A model generated the notes under the pieces. The model was not told where the DNA came from. It ran no database searches and was given only the letters and a program-made list of their open reading frames with translations. The translations under genes and the position numbers were made by a program. Positions 45,744 to 54,638 of a stretch of DNA of 64,000 bases are shown piece after piece. Source of the DNA: Magnetococcus sp. PR-3 (lineage in GTDB: Bacteria > Pseudomonadota > Magnetococcia > Magnetococcales > Magnetococcaceae); NCBI RefSeq assembly GCF_036689865.1, contig NZ_JBAHUQ010000019.1:1-64000 (forward strand), given 5' to 3'. The first letter of the stretch is position 1, and each line of letters starts with the position of its first letter.

Positions 45744-46757
45744 TTAATGATTAAATGGATGTTCTTGATAGGTCTGTGTCACGGCGGGATCTTGTGCGCG
45801 GTTCATCCAGTCCCATGCTGTTTTCAAGATCATAGGCAGATCACCATGGGCGGCTTTCCACCCTAAACCTTGGGCGGCTTTTTGGGCACTACCAACCAGG
45901 GTTGCAGGATCTCCCGGACGTCTATCCCCTATTTTTACCTGTATCGGTTTGCCGGTGACTTGCTGGGCTGCTTCAATCATTTGCCGTACAGAGAAGCCTT
46001 GCCCGTTACCTAAATTAAAGGGCGTACCCTCCCCCCCTTGCAGAAGGTACTGCAAGGCTAGAAGATGCGCTTGAGCCAGATCCGAGACATGAATATAGTC
46101 TCGAACACAGGTGCCATCCTGGGTATCATAATCGTCACCAAAAATGGTAAATGTCCCACCGGTGCGGGCTGCCTCTAATAACTTTGGAATAATATGGGGT
46201 TCTGGATCATGCTGCTCACCAATGTCACCTTCAGGGTCCGCACCAGCCACATTAAAATAGCGTAAAGGAACGGTTTGGATCCCATAGCTTTGATAATCAG
46301 CCATCATCCATTCGACCATCAGCTTAGAGCGACCATAAGGATTGATGGGCTCTTGTGCCATGGCTTCGGTAATCGGCATCTGTAGAGGTTCACCATAGGT
46401 GGCACAGGTACTGGAAAAGACCAAATGTGAACACCCTTGTTGACGCATCTCCTCTAACAGAACAACGGCTGGCAGTATATTGTTACGGTAGTAGAGCGCA
46501 GGGTCTAATACCGATTCTGCCACATAGGCCCGCCCTGCAAGATGGATAACCGCAACGGGGTTAAAGTGATTAAAAACCTGCTTGAGCTTCTCTTTATCTG
46601 ACAGCTCACCATTGACCCACGGTCCCCAGCGGACAGCCCACAAATGTCCTTCACTAAAATTATCATAGGTGATCGGCGTATACCCATTTGCGGCCAAGAC
46701 TTTACAGACATGGCTACCTATGTAACCTGCCCCACCGGTTACCAGTACTGTACGCAT
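45744..46757 (-). CDS. galE: UDP-glucose 4-epimerase
   Basis: A 337-residue short-chain dehydrogenase-type epimerase giving UDP-galactose for surface glycans. NAD-binding VTGGAGYIGSHVCKVLAANG, catalytic Ser/Thr in VFSSTCATYGEP, YGRSK (Tyr-x3-Lys) and the UDP-binding PLRYFNVAGADPEGDIGEQH are visible. It stands alone on the minus strand. It may supply the glycosyltransferase system at 41-44 kb. Confidence 0.95.
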   Translation of the reverse strand: MRTVLVTGGAGYIGSHVCKVLAANGYTPITYDNFSEGHLWAVRWGPWVNGELSDKEKLKQVFNHFNPVAVIHLAGRAYVAESVLDPALYYRNNILPAVVLLEEMRQQGCSHLVFSSTCATYGEPLQMPITEAMAQEPINPYGRSKLMVEWMMADYQSYGIQTVPLRYFNVAGADPEGDIGEQHDPEPHIIPKLLEAARTGGTFTIFGDDYDTQDGTCVRDYIHVSDLAQAHLLALQYLLQGGEGTPFNLGNGQGFSVRQMIEAAQQVTGKPIQVKIGDRRPGDPATLVGSAQKAAQGLGWKAAHGDLPMILKTAWDWMNRAQDPAVTQTYQEHPFNH

Positions 46758-47513
46758 ACCTCACCTCGACACCTAATAATCTGAATAAGCGACTCTCCAC
46801 ACCACAACGAGCATGCCGCGGAACCCCTGTTTAGGAGCTTAGTGCGATAGAGCCGCGCTCAATCATGCTTCACTCGTTATGTGCGCACTAAACTTGAAGC
46901 ACAAACCATGCCCTATAAAGGTTATTTTGTGCCATACACCTTGGTTCACCATGAAGATGCCACCATTCAAAATCAACGTGTGTAGTGTCACACCATGCCG
47001 GCCATTTTTGCGCTTGGTTTAATCTCATCATGTACATAGAGGTAAAAAACACAGGACAGCAAGCTCAAGAAGGAACCCTGCATGCCGTAAGAACCAGATG
47101 AGAAAGGGTAAGATAATCAGCACCCATCCTCTTTACATCCAATCGGGCAGGCTCTAAATGACAACAGGCCCCTTCCACTCCACAGTTGAAACAGAATCAG
47201 CGTTCGATCCGATGATCAAGAAAGGGGACAACTAAGAAAAAACAGCCAACTTATTGTATGAAACCTGCAGAACACGCAGCGTGAAGAGGTCGTAAAACAT
47301 GGTCTATTGGCAACGGGAAACACACTATGGGATCTAAAATAAGGGCGCTGAAAGTGCATACTCTATCGTGCTCTGAACCTGATAGAGTCTATGTTTGCCC
47401 CCTTCTTTAACCTAACACGACAAGGGCAGGTTAAAAGAAGAGGAGGCCGAAGGGAGGTCAGGCCCCCAACTCAAAAAAGGGGGCTACTGTCAGGGGCCCA
47501 TCAACGAACGGTA
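46758..47513. other. Gene-free stretch of about 750 bp
   Basis: Upstream region of galE and downstream region of the STAS gene (both minus). An 80-codon plus-strand frame (47391-47630) overlaps the STAS gene antisense and is rejected. An imperfect GCCCCC/GGGGGC hairpin lies at about 47463-47485, just past the STAS stop, without a T-tract. Confidence 0.5.
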
Positions 47514-47840
47514 TTAAGACTCAATTTGAAACTGACCATCAAAACGCACAACTTCCAAGAGTTTACGTACATCCGCAGTGGGTCGGACCAACGTAACACT
47601 ATGCTTTTCACCACCCGCTTTTTCTCTTAACATCAACAACATACCAAATGCTGAACTGTCTAAATGCTCAACCCGGCTCAGATCGATACGATAGCTACAC
47701 CCTTTAGGCTGGCTTTCGTATGCTTTTCGAAAGTCATCATGCGCATGAAAGTTAAACTCGCCCTGTACTTTAATGGTGACGACTTCCCCTTTTTTCTCTA
47801 CTAAAACAGACACATTACGCCCCTTCCCCACCCAACACAT
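47514..47840 (-). CDS. STAS-domain protein (anti-sigma-factor antagonist type)
   Basis: A 108-residue single-domain STAS protein: VSVLVEKKGEVVTIKVQGEF, the phospho-acceptor loop VEHLDSSAFGMLLMLREKAG with the conserved Ser, and HSVTLVRPTADVRKLLEVVR. Such proteins switch partners when phosphorylated, for instance with PP2C/HptB-type modules. An HD-GYP gene lies immediately upstream on the same strand, so a motility or biofilm switch is possible. No kinase (RsbW-like) is adjacent. Confidence 0.85.
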   Translation of the reverse strand: MCWVGKGRNVSVLVEKKGEVVTIKVQGEFNFHAHDDFRKAYESQPKGCSYRIDLSRVEHLDSSAFGMLLMLREKAGGEKHSVTLVRPTADVRKLLEVVRFDGQFQIES

Positions 47841-47932
47841 AAAATTCCATTTAATGCTCGTATGAGCACACCCTGAGTTTAGCAGTAATCCAGACCAGAC
47901 CCAAGGCAGCGTGACATTTACGGACAGCTAAT

Positions 47933-48985
47933 CTATAGGGCATAAAGATCAGAACCGGGCATAAACACAGTTGGGTTAATACGGGTCATAGAGGGGCTTT
48001 CTGTTCCGACAATCCGTTGCGATGCTGCATCAGAGTTCCGCGCCAAATCCAGAAGGTATGGATCCACAGCGCTATTCTCCCCCCCTTTGGCCACAATCCG
48101 TAGGGTGGGGTGCAATAGACTGGATGCATTGGAGCGGATCACAACACCAACCCGCGTATCTGCCAAGCGAACAATGGTACCTAGAGGATAGATACCCACT
48201 GCACGTACAAAACTCTCAACAACTTTACCATCCAACTGTAAAGATCGTGCCCGTTCCATCAAATCCTTTAGCACAGTCTTACCTTCTAGTTTTTTACGAT
48301 AGCTCCGGTTTGATGTCATGGCATCAAAGCAATCACACACGGCACCCATTCGACCTTCCAATGAGATCTGCCCCTCTTTTAAACCCCGAGGGTATCCGCT
48401 TCCATCCAGTCGTTCATGATGCTCCATGGCCACTCTCAATGCCGCAGGGTGAAGATGATCCATATCCTGCAACATTTTAATGGTATGGGAGACATGGCTA
48501 TCAATAACCTGACGCTCCTCTGGGGTCAGAGGCATCCGTTTTTGAATCAGCGACTGTGGGAGTTTGGCTTTGCCAATGTCATGCAACAAACCGGCTAACC
48601 CCAAGCCATTGATACTCTCATCATCCAAACCAAGCGCACGACCAAGGGTCATTAAATAAATGGAAACATTGATCGAATGATCAAACCCTTCTTGATCATA
48701 CTGACGCAACATGGAAAGCCCTAAAAGAGCATTGGGATCAGCGGCTAAAGACTCACTCATACGGTTAACGGTCAGATCCAGCTTTGCGGGTTGGATCGGC
48801 TCTCCATCAGATACCGATTCAAACAGCGCAGCTAATTCATGCTCTGTTGCCGACATCAACTCCAACGCTTGAGCTGTTTCGTCAACCCAACCTTGAGGAT
48901 CCTCGCCCCACTGAGGCCCCCCACCTTCACCTAAATCCTCAAGCTGGGACGCCAAAAATGCCATTTCATCTTCTTTATGGGACAT
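47933..48985 (-). CDS. HD-GYP domain protein, probable c-di-GMP phosphodiesterase
   Basis: A 350-residue protein with an N-terminal helical region of about 90 residues and an HD-GYP domain. The HD pair is in LAGLLHDIGKAKLP (135-136), the second metal site in VAMEHHERLDGSGYPRG (about 187-201), and CDCFDAMTSNRSYRKKL follows, all expected for active c-di-GMP hydrolases. A small C-terminal domain (IVRLADTRVGVVIRSNASSL) is also seen in this subgroup. It lies 92 bp from the STAS gene and is likely co-transcribed. Confidence 0.93.
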   Translation of the reverse strand: MSHKEDEMAFLASQLEDLGEGGGPQWGEDPQGWVDETAQALELMSATEHELAALFESVSDGEPIQPAKLDLTVNRMSESLAADPNALLGLSMLRQYDQEGFDHSINVSIYLMTLGRALGLDDESINGLGLAGLLHDIGKAKLPQSLIQKRMPLTPEERQVIDSHVSHTIKMLQDMDHLHPAALRVAMEHHERLDGSGYPRGLKEGQISLEGRMGAVCDCFDAMTSNRSYRKKLEGKTVLKDLMERARSLQLDGKVVESFVRAVGIYPLGTIVRLADTRVGVVIRSNASSLLHPTLRIVAKGGENSAVDPYLLDLARNSDAASQRIVGTESPSMTRINPTVFMPGSDLYAL

Positions 48986-50092
48986 GCCGCAACCTTTATC
49001 TCAGAGAAAACCATCAACTTTTGCAGGCACCATTTTAAGGGAAAAAGATAGAGATCCAAGTCTTAAAAATGACATTTACAGGGAAAATCCTGACACAATC
49101 ACATCCCTTCTCATTTTATCTCACCATCTCTCTCTCACAACTACTCAATGAACGGCACTCTTTTGCAACATCTAGCATAAATTTCACACCACCTCCCAAA
49201 ACTAACAGTATGTCTATCTATCAACCTGCCACTTCTCTGTTTGAACCACCCCACGATCAAAAAGCTTTGAGGAGCAGCATACAACGAAGCCTTCAAAGCC
49301 TTGGCTTTACAGCATCGCCATAAAGAACCGACAAACTTTATGGATCGACACAGAAGCGACCATCTATGTATTCATACAAGGCATACCGCGTCGGAACACC
49401 ATGCTGAACAGATCCCACAGCACCATTTACTTTCCGCATAACACCATAGAGATCATTTAAAAAGAGTGAACCTTGCGTTAACGATGACCATGGAGAGGCC
49501 ATGGCCCTAAGCGCTTAACCTTCAAGACGACTGCGGATCTGTTATGAGAAAACCAGCTAAACCATGGGGACTCACGGAGCGGTATGCTTCGAAGTGGGGG
49601 GAGGTGCGCATACAGGCACTGAGCCACAACAGGCCCGTTTAAACCCAAAGCCAGACAAAGAGCTGTGTTTAAACAGGCAGGCATTCTAAGCATGAGCTTT
49701 AAAGCCCATGCTTAGAATCCTGTTGATGGGCATACTCTGCAGAAATAAGGCTCAGACCAAACAAGCGTCAGAGAGAGATAGAACAGGGGGAAGAATCGAC
49801 AGGCTCAAGCCAGGAGATAAAGCAGTCGGCTGTCCCTTTAAGACTAAAATCAAGGCATTCAGAAGAGCCGGTTATCGTAAGTTTGCCTGTTCCCTGCACA
49901 AAAGCCTATCACACAGCATGTTGCAGCTGCTTTTAGAGAGAACGAACCCCTCACGGCCTCGCCACTTGGTACACAGCGGGCTATCAAAAGAGGGTGAGCG
50001 GCGCTGAGCGGCGTTTTCTTACCTCGCCACGACGGCCAGGAGATCATCTAATCAGAGAGGCCCCTCTTCTGAAGGGCCCCTCCTTTCCTTTT
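48986..50092. other. Gene-free stretch of about 1.1 kb with palindromes
   Basis: No supported protein gene. A plus-strand frame at 49069-49323 has no ribosome binding site and no domain. The region contains a 36-bp near-perfect palindrome at 49683-49718 and two GTTTAAAC octamers (about 49637 and 49667). Confidence 0.5.
49683..49718. repeat. 36-bp near-perfect palindrome
   Basis: Arms ATTCTAAGCATG (49683-49694) and CATGCTTAGAAT (49707-49718) are exact complements; the centre is GCTTTAAAGC, itself a palindrome, with one mismatched pair (A/C). Outside the arms CAGG/CCTG extend it with a one-base bulge. No T-tract follows on either strand, so it is not a simple terminator. Confidence 0.75.
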
Positions 50093-50668
50093 CTATTGGC
50101 GGATACCCTCAATAAACAGCCCTAACGTCAAAGAGGTTGATGCCGGTCCCAAATTATAATCCATACCATAATCACTGCGGGTGATGGTGAGAGCCCCTTC
50201 ATAACCCCGGCGGTACCCCCCCCAAGGGTCTGATCCAGCCCCAATTAATTTGGCATCAAAACTGACGGGTCGCGTAACCCCATGCAGTGTTAATTGACCA
50301 TCAACTTTTGCCACCCCATCCTTCTCTTGAATGGCCGTTGAAACAAAACGTGCGACAGGAAAAGAACCAACACTTAAAAAGTCAGTGCCTCGCAAGTGCT
50401 TGTCACGCTCAGCATGGTTAGAATCAATACTCCCTGTCTCCACTTTCACAGAAATTTTAGATGCATTTGGGCTTTTTTCATCATATGAAAAGCTGCCTGA
50501 AAGGGTATTAAAACGCCCTTTAAGCACACTGTAGCCCAAATGCTTAATGGAAAACTCCACAAAGCTATGGCTTGGATCAATTTGGAACTCAGCCGCTTTT
50601 AATGGGTTAGGCAAGGCTGCCAACAAGAAGGATGTGACGGTCGCCACCTTGATCAAACGAGCTTTCAT
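50093..50668 (-). CDS. yceI: YceI-family periplasmic lipid-binding protein
   Basis: A 191-residue protein with a signal peptide (FLLAALPNPLKA, cleavage before AEFQID) and the YceI lipocalin-like fold: FQIDPSHSFVEFSIKHLGYS, GRFNTLSGSFSYDEKSPNAS, LRGTDFLSVGSFPVARFVS, LTLHGVTRPVSFDAKLIG. Family members bind polyprenoid lipids. It is 37 bp from the cytochrome b561 gene in a conserved two-gene pair, suggesting electron transfer with a quinone-like ligand. Confidence 0.94.
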   Translation of the reverse strand: MKARLIKVATVTSFLLAALPNPLKAAEFQIDPSHSFVEFSIKHLGYSVLKGRFNTLSGSFSYDEKSPNASKISVKVETGSIDSNHAERDKHLRGTDFLSVGSFPVARFVSTAIQEKDGVAKVDGQLTLHGVTRPVSFDAKLIGAGSDPWGGYRRGYEGALTITRSDYGMDYNLGPASTSLTLGLFIEGIRQ

Positions 50669-50705
50669 GGTCCACTCCTTATAACGAGATTAGTTTCTGA
50701 TATAT

Positions 50706-51266
50706 TTAAGATTTATCCGTCACTTTACGATGCCACAACATCCGCCAAAGTGTCGTATCCTTATCGATAAAGTGGTGCTTTAAAGCCCCCCCAACATGCA
50801 GAGCAACCCACACAACCAGGAGCACACCCAAACCGTTATGCAACCACCCTGCGACATCTGCTTGGCCGGGTAGCGTCATGAGCGCGGGTATTTTTAGGGT
50901 TTCAAACAACACCACAGGGTGACCATCCGCTGTAGAGATGAGATACCCTGTGATCGGCAATAAAAAAAACAAGCCATAGAAGCCCAAGTGGACCCCATGC
51001 GCTAAGCGCTGTTCCCAACGAGCATGGTGTTTATGAGGGGGGATCGGGGCTGAACGCAGACGGTAAATCATGCGTAGCAAGGCAAGCAGAAAGAACACCG
51101 CACCGGCACTTTTATGAAGGGCGACCGTCCAGCGATAGTCAGGGTCATAATAGGACAACCCCGTCATATACCAACCTAAGGCCAACATGCTCACCAATAG
51201 CAGTGCCATAAGCCAATGTAGAAGGCGTGCAAAACGGGTATAGCCGTTGTGGGCTTGATGGAACAT
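50706..51266 (-). CDS. cybB: Cytochrome b561
   Basis: A 186-residue four-helix di-heme membrane protein. Heme His candidates lie in FARLLHWLMALLLVSMLALG, TVALHKSAGAVFFLLALLRM, AHGVHLGFYGLFFLLPITGY and WVALHVGGALKHHF. It transfers electrons between quinol and acceptors at the cytoplasmic membrane. The start at 51266 has AGGGAG upstream, in preference to a GTG at 51275. It forms an operon with yceI and is divergent from the LysR regulator, which may control it. Confidence 0.93.
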   Translation of the reverse strand: MFHQAHNGYTRFARLLHWLMALLLVSMLALGWYMTGLSYYDPDYRWTVALHKSAGAVFFLLALLRMIYRLRSAPIPPHKHHARWEQRLAHGVHLGFYGLFFLLPITGYLISTADGHPVVLFETLKIPALMTLPGQADVAGWLHNGLGVLLVVWVALHVGGALKHHFIDKDTTLWRMLWHRKVTDKS

Positions 51267-51461
51267 CACTAACACTCCCTACCGAGATATAAACAGATCA
51301 CACCGGCAGATGGTTATAGGCGTTAGATTGCACCCATACGAATAAATTCCTAGGAGACACCTGACACCACACGGTGGATGTAGAAAACTTTAAACCTTTT
51401 CATATTTAATGATAATATAGAGATTTGAAGATTGTTTATTTCCACACTGGAACAAATCATC

Positions 51462-52370
51462 ATGGATCAAATTCAATGTATGCGCGCCTTTGTCCAGGTC
51501 GCTGATCTACAAGGTTTTAGCCGTGCAGCCCGCAAACTGGGGTTAACCCCAGGGGCTGTAAGCAAACATATCTCTGCATTAGAAGCACATTTAGGGGTCA
51601 AACTGTTCCATCGCACCACCCGCCAGCTTAACTTAAGCCATGAGGGCGAGCTCTACCTCCTGCACAGCCGGCAACTCCTCGCAGATTTAGAAGAAGCTGA
51701 TCATACCGTTGGCCAAAAAAAAGGGGAAATAGCAGGGATGCTGCGTATTGCAGCACCACTCTCCTTTAGCCAGCATCATTTAACAGCAGCGGTTGGTGAC
51801 TACTTACAGCTCCACCCCAATATGGAGATTGAATTGGAGCTGAACGAGCGCTATATCGACCTTATTGCAGAAGGATTTGATCTTGCCATTCGCATAGGGC
51901 AGCTCGAAGACACTTCATTAATGGTCCGCAAACTTGCCCCATTAAAATTAGGCTTCTACGCAGCCCCTTCCTACTTAGCCACACACCAAGCGCCTGAAGA
52001 ACCTTCAGATCTAAGCCACCATCACTGCTTACTCTATACGGCCGTTAACCGTGCTCCCATTGGCGTATGGCACCTTAAAGATGCACAGGGGACCACCCAC
52101 CGCATTAAGGTAAAAGGCCGTTTAAAAGCCAACAATGGGGATATATTGCGCCAAGCAGCTTGCCAAGGGTTGGGCATTGTCGCCCTACCCTCTTTCATGT
52201 TGGGTGATGATGTTAAACAGGGAAGGCTCAAACCCATTTTACCCCACTACCATTTTTCACAAGGGGGAATTCATGCTGTATTCCCCCCCAACCGAAACAT
52301 GACGCGGCGGGTACGAAGTTTTATAGATTTTCTTCATCAACGTTGGCGACAGAATCGTCCATGGGACTAA
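51462..52370 (+). CDS. LysR-family transcriptional regulator (CrgA-like)
   Basis: A 302-residue LysR regulator. The winged HTH is MRAFVQVADLQGFSRAARKL, GLTPGAVSKHISALEAHLGV; the effector domain (about 90-295) contains GMLRIAAPLSFSQHHLTAAV and EGFDLAIRIGQLEDTSLMVR. It starts at 51462 (MDQIQCMRAF), with GGAAC upstream. Divergent arrangement with cybB-yceI over 195 bp is the usual LysR layout and makes that pair the first candidate target. Inducer unknown. Confidence 0.92.
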   Translation: MDQIQCMRAFVQVADLQGFSRAARKLGLTPGAVSKHISALEAHLGVKLFHRTTRQLNLSHEGELYLLHSRQLLADLEEADHTVGQKKGEIAGMLRIAAPLSFSQHHLTAAVGDYLQLHPNMEIELELNERYIDLIAEGFDLAIRIGQLEDTSLMVRKLAPLKLGFYAAPSYLATHQAPEEPSDLSHHHCLLYTAVNRAPIGVWHLKDAQGTTHRIKVKGRLKANNGDILRQAACQGLGIVALPSFMLGDDVKQGRLKPILPHYHFSQGGIHAVFPPNRNMTRRVRSFIDFLHQRWRQNRPWD

Positions 52371-52394
52371 GCCAATAGGAACCCATGACAAACC

Positions 52395-52433
52395 GTTCGT
52401 TGTCTTGATCCATGTTTCATCAAGACAACGAAC
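52395..52433. repeat. 15-bp perfect inverted repeat between convergent regulator genes
   Basis: GTTCGTTGTCTTGAT (52395-52409), a 9-nt loop, then ATCAAGACAACGAAC (52419-52433). It lies between the convergent LysR and MocR genes. No T-run follows on either strand, so it would be an unconventional bidirectional terminator or mRNA 3'-end stabiliser. Confidence 0.7.
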
Positions 52434-52532
52434 AAGGAAAAGAGAAGAGAAAACAGAGCCCTCAGCATCACGCACCGACATACAACGGATGATATCCCTT
52501 AAAAAACCGATCGTAAGTGGATACTGAGCCGG

Positions 52533-53963
52533 TCAGCTCTCTTGCATCTGCTGCAGGCACATTTCACCCAACCGTATAATCGCCTTCTCAACCCGGCGGC
52601 TCCAAAGTGTGCCAGCACTCAGACGAATACAGTTACGATACCGCCCTGAAGGGGAACATACAGCACCGGGGACAATAGCAATACCTTCAGAAAAAGCCTG
52701 CTCATAAAGCGCCACACCATCCACCTTTTCAGGCAGCTCGACCCATAAGGTAAAGCCACCTTTGGGCTGCGTCATGCGTGTCTCCTGCGGAAAATAACTG
52801 GCGACACCATGACGAAAACGTTGAACATTGGATGACAGTTTTTTACGTAAATGCCGGACCTGACGACTGTAGGCACCATTGTTTAACAGCTGAGCAACCG
52901 TCAGTTGCGTCAGCGGAGATGAGGTCAGGGTCGTGGCCATTTTAAGGCTTGTAATTTTTTGATAATAACGAGGACCTGGTATACACAACCCAACCCTTAA
53001 CCCTGGCCCCAGAACTTTAGAAAAAGAGGAAACATAAATAACCCACCCCTCTTTGTCCCATGCTTTCATAGGGGTTGGATGTGTAGACCCATAGTGAAGA
53101 TCACCATAAATATTATCTTCAATGAGTGGGACTTGATGCTGGGTTATCAGCTCGACAATCGCTTGACGATTCTCTTCCGGAATGGTCGCACCCATGGGGT
53201 TATGAAAAGTCGGAATAGAGAGAACGGCCCGTACCCTGGGGTCCTCCAAAGCCTGCGCCAGATCATCGGGCTGCATGCCTGTTTGGGGATCTGTATTAAC
53301 CTCCATCGCATAGAGCCCCAGCTTTTCAATCATCTGCAAAAAGCCATAAAAACTGGGGGATTCCACTACCACCGCATCTCCTGGCCTTGTAATGGCCCGT
53401 AGGGTCAGACTGATGGCTTCCATCCCTCCTTGGGTCAGTAAAATCTCACCCACCCCTGGTGGTTGCGGAAAACCCCATGGCTGTTGTGCCAGTGCACGCC
53501 TCAGTTTCATACTCCCTGCTACAGGCCCATAGGCCATGGCAGAGGTGGCATCTTCACGCATGACCGTACGCACAGCCCGCCGAATATCCTCCAAAGGCAA
53601 TAAACCATCATCCAAAATAGCCCCCGCCAATGGGACCAAGGCATCACTCATCGCAGCGGATTCCACCGCACGCGCCATGGGACCTTGGGAGACCTTAACA
53701 GGCTCCATATCTACAGCGTTGGGGTGTGGCTCAGGTTGTTGCAAGGGACTACGGGCAAAATATCCGGAACGGGGCTTTGCTTCAGCCAGCCCTCTTTTTT
53801 CCAGCTCAGCATAGGCACTGGAGATGGTCGTTACACTGAGGTTTAAACGCCGTTGCAACGTACGCACAGAGGGCAGGCGATCCCCAGGGGCATAGGTACC
53901 CTGCTCAATACCCATCTGTAATTGATCGGCCAACTGCTGATAACGGGCGACTCTGATACCCAT
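52533..53963 (-). CDS. MocR-type GntR regulator with aminotransferase domain
   Basis: A 476-residue fusion. The GntR HTH is at residues 1-70 (YAPGDRLPSVRTLQRRLNLS, VTTISSAYAELEKRGLAEAK). A linker leads to a fold-type I aminotransferase domain with EDNIYGDLHYGS, and the PLP-Lys in YVSSFSKVLGPGLRVGLCI. Such MocR proteins regulate vitamin B6, amino-acid or GABA metabolism genes, usually from a divergent promoter. The divergent neighbour here is a 71-residue small membrane protein. No ribosome binding site precedes the ATG, and direct repeats lie four bases upstream of it. Confidence 0.92.
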   Translation of the reverse strand: MGIRVARYQQLADQLQMGIEQGTYAPGDRLPSVRTLQRRLNLSVTTISSAYAELEKRGLAEAKPRSGYFARSPLQQPEPHPNAVDMEPVKVSQGPMARAVESAAMSDALVPLAGAILDDGLLPLEDIRRAVRTVMREDATSAMAYGPVAGSMKLRRALAQQPWGFPQPPGVGEILLTQGGMEAISLTLRAITRPGDAVVVESPSFYGFLQMIEKLGLYAMEVNTDPQTGMQPDDLAQALEDPRVRAVLSIPTFHNPMGATIPEENRQAIVELITQHQVPLIEDNIYGDLHYGSTHPTPMKAWDKEGWVIYVSSFSKVLGPGLRVGLCIPGPRYYQKITSLKMATTLTSSPLTQLTVAQLLNNGAYSRQVRHLRKKLSSNVQRFRHGVASYFPQETRMTQPKGGFTLWVELPEKVDGVALYEQAFSEGIAIVPGAVCSPSGRYRNCIRLSAGTLWSRRVEKAIIRLGEMCLQQMQES

Positions 53964-53967
53964 GATA

Positions 53968-54006
53968 TCTGTACCCTATAAAAAAAAGCCCATCTGTACT
54001 CTATAA
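53968..54006. promoter_or_regulatory. Direct repeats TCTGTACYCTATAA, candidate MocR operator
   Basis: TCTGTACCCTATAA at 53968-53981 and TCTGTACTCTATAA at 53993-54006 differ at one base and are 25 bp apart. MocR regulators typically bind direct repeats in their own divergent promoter; a third, partial inverted copy (AACAGATAA) directly follows. Confidence 0.65.
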
Positions 54007-54177
54007 CAGATAAAAGCTTGTGTTATAAAGCCATGATAGGCAAACCAAGTACAAGCCAAAGGGATAGACCCATTAAACAGGCCGCTCTGTACTGCATTAT
54101 TTTATCATTTTGTGTATCTGTTATGGATATAGAAAATCCATCATGATAAAGGCACACCATGCAACAGGAGTGCGATC

Positions 54178-54393
54178 ATGGCTGATACATCCATACCATC
54201 CAAATTGATCACCCGCCTATTCACCATTGGGGGTGAACTGTTACGCCCAGAGTCCAGCCTTCCCTTTGAAGTCGATGGTCGGCACCCTCCATTGGCAAGG
54301 TCATGGTTAAATATGACGTTAGCCAGCCTAAAACTGATATGGCTGTTAGGCTTGGCGGCGGGGTTTAGCACCCTATTAAACCAGCTGGGCTGA
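54178..54393 (+). CDS. Small membrane protein of unknown function
   Basis: A 71-residue ORF with a ribosome binding site AGGAG at eight bases from the ATG. The first half is polar (STIPSKLITRLFT-like with a GGELLRPESS stretch), and the second has one hydrophobic segment, LNMTLASLKLIWLLGLAAGF. No family is recognised. It is divergent from the MocR regulator and is its natural candidate target. Confidence 0.55.
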   Translation: MADTSIPSKLITRLFTIGGELLRPESSLPFEVDGRHPPLARSWLNMTLASLKLIWLLGLAAGFSTLLNQLG

Positions 54394-54638
54394 TCTGTGT
54401 AGAAAGCTGGCCTTCTCATGCATAAGTGACCGTTATAATGATAACAGTCGCATAAAAATTGTGCCGAGCACGGCATTCCTCTTACCCATGACATGATTCA
54501 CCATGATAGATTAATTTTATTTCTGACCCAATTTCCGCTACCATCTGCACTGGCATTTCCGTCTGATATTCCATAAGCAGGCTATAATTCTGCTTGTACT
54601 TTACGCTGGAAAACAGGGCCTTTTGGAGCACATGCAGT

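Noticed and set aside
49069-49323. 84-codon plus-strand frame (and a 37-codon version from 49210)
   Set aside because: No ribosome binding site at either ATG and no recognisable sequence.
50041-50090. GC-rich inverted sequence before the yceI stop (AGGCCCCTC/GGGCCCCTCC)
   Set aside because: Arms pair over only about five bases and no T-tract follows; not called a terminator.
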